Notes under the pieces: generated by a model
What the model saw: only the letters and a program-made list of their open reading frames with translations
What the model was told of the DNA's origin: nothing
The model's database searches: none
Made by a program: the position numbers and the translations under genes
Part shown: positions 63,959 to 64,000 of the stretch, piece by piece
Position numbering within the stretch: position 1 is the first letter of the stretch
Layout: every line of letters starts with the position of its first letter
Source: Bacteroidia bacterium
GTDB lineage: Bacteria > Bacteroidota > Bacteroidia > Cytophagales > Cyclobacteriaceae
NCBI GenBank assembly: GCA_030425425.1
Contig: JAUIAO010000010.1
Location: 61,213 to 125,212 of the forward strand
Length of the DNA: 64,000 nt
Direction: 5' to 3'

Positions 63959-64000
63959 TATTGCATAAAGCGAAAAAAGCTTAGGTTGACGGCTATGGTG

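Larger units (their letters stand above)
62488..63998 (+). mobile_element. IS4-family insertion sequence, 1511 bp, intact
   Basis: Flanked by 19-bp perfect terminal inverted repeats CCATAGCCGTCAACCTAAG (62488-62506, inverted at 63980-63998). It carries one transposase gene (62588-63856). The probable target-site duplication begins TGTAGGTT (62480-62487), and the first two bases past the right end (63999-64000) are TG as expected; the rest is outside the window. It interrupts the lactonase gene. Confidence 0.93.

Overview
The window looks like a gliding, marine-type Bacteroidota, most likely of the order Cytophagales. The evidence is AT-rich DNA, the gldA/gldF/gldG cluster, a chitinase with a type IX secretion (T9SS) C-terminal sorting domain, weak ribosome-binding sites, a few promoters of the Bacteroidota type (TTG / TAnnTTTG) and very long multi-PAS histidine kinases. 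There are no rRNA or tRNA genes, no CRISPR array and no prophage. One intact insertion sequence sits at the right edge.

Layout. 1-7.5 kb: a sensor kinase cut by the window edge, an AI-2E-type permease with a probable structured RNA upstream of it, a MacB/FtsX-type permease, a MITE-like repeat, and the cysteine pair cysE-cysM. 7.5-11.1 kb: a pirin gene broken by an amber codon, a thioredoxin-like secreted protein, and a THUMP rRNA methyltransferase. 11.2-20.6 kb: a 1700-aa hybrid-less sensor kinase with its NarL-type regulator, then a tandemly duplicated module (small secreted beta protein + SiaC/DUF1987 protein) accompanied by two 32-33 aa single-span membrane proteins. 20.7-27.2 kb: a three-gene RND efflux operon and a divergent His-rich NifX-domain protein. 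27.3-32.8 kb: the T9SS chitinase and two GT4 glycosyltransferases. 32.9-41.8 kb: a long co-directional lipid block, namely a serine palmitoyltransferase-like enzyme, a reductase, a GNAT-type ceramide synthase candidate, a ketoacyl synthase, an ACP and an AcpS-like enzyme, followed by a glutamine synthetase-like / APH-like kinase / HAD phosphatase trio. 41.8-45 kb: a broken membrane protein, a copper chaperone and CopA separated by a 7-bp microsatellite. 45-54.5 kb: housekeeping genes (rsmE, tex, tlpA-like, sixA-like, topA, dnaN). 54.7-59 kb: DUF4340-gldG-gldF-gldA. 59-64 kb: FMN reductase, fatty-acid 2-hydroxylase-like enzyme, Asp/Glu racemase, and a lactonase gene split by an IS4-family element (62488-63998).

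How parts may work together. The spt/cerR/cerS-like trio would make the ceramide or sulfonolipid backbone. The KAS/ACP/AcpS set could supply a dedicated acyl-ACP, and the FA2H-like enzyme at 59839 could 2-hydroxylate the acyl chain. The giant kinase and regulator end immediately upstream of the duplicated SiaC module, whose two copies share about 190 bp of upstream DNA, so the regulator is a reasonable candidate for controlling them. Two genes (pirin at 7590, membrane protein at 41808) carry in-frame TAG codons and one (lactonase) is split by the IS, so this strain shows several recent gene-inactivation events.
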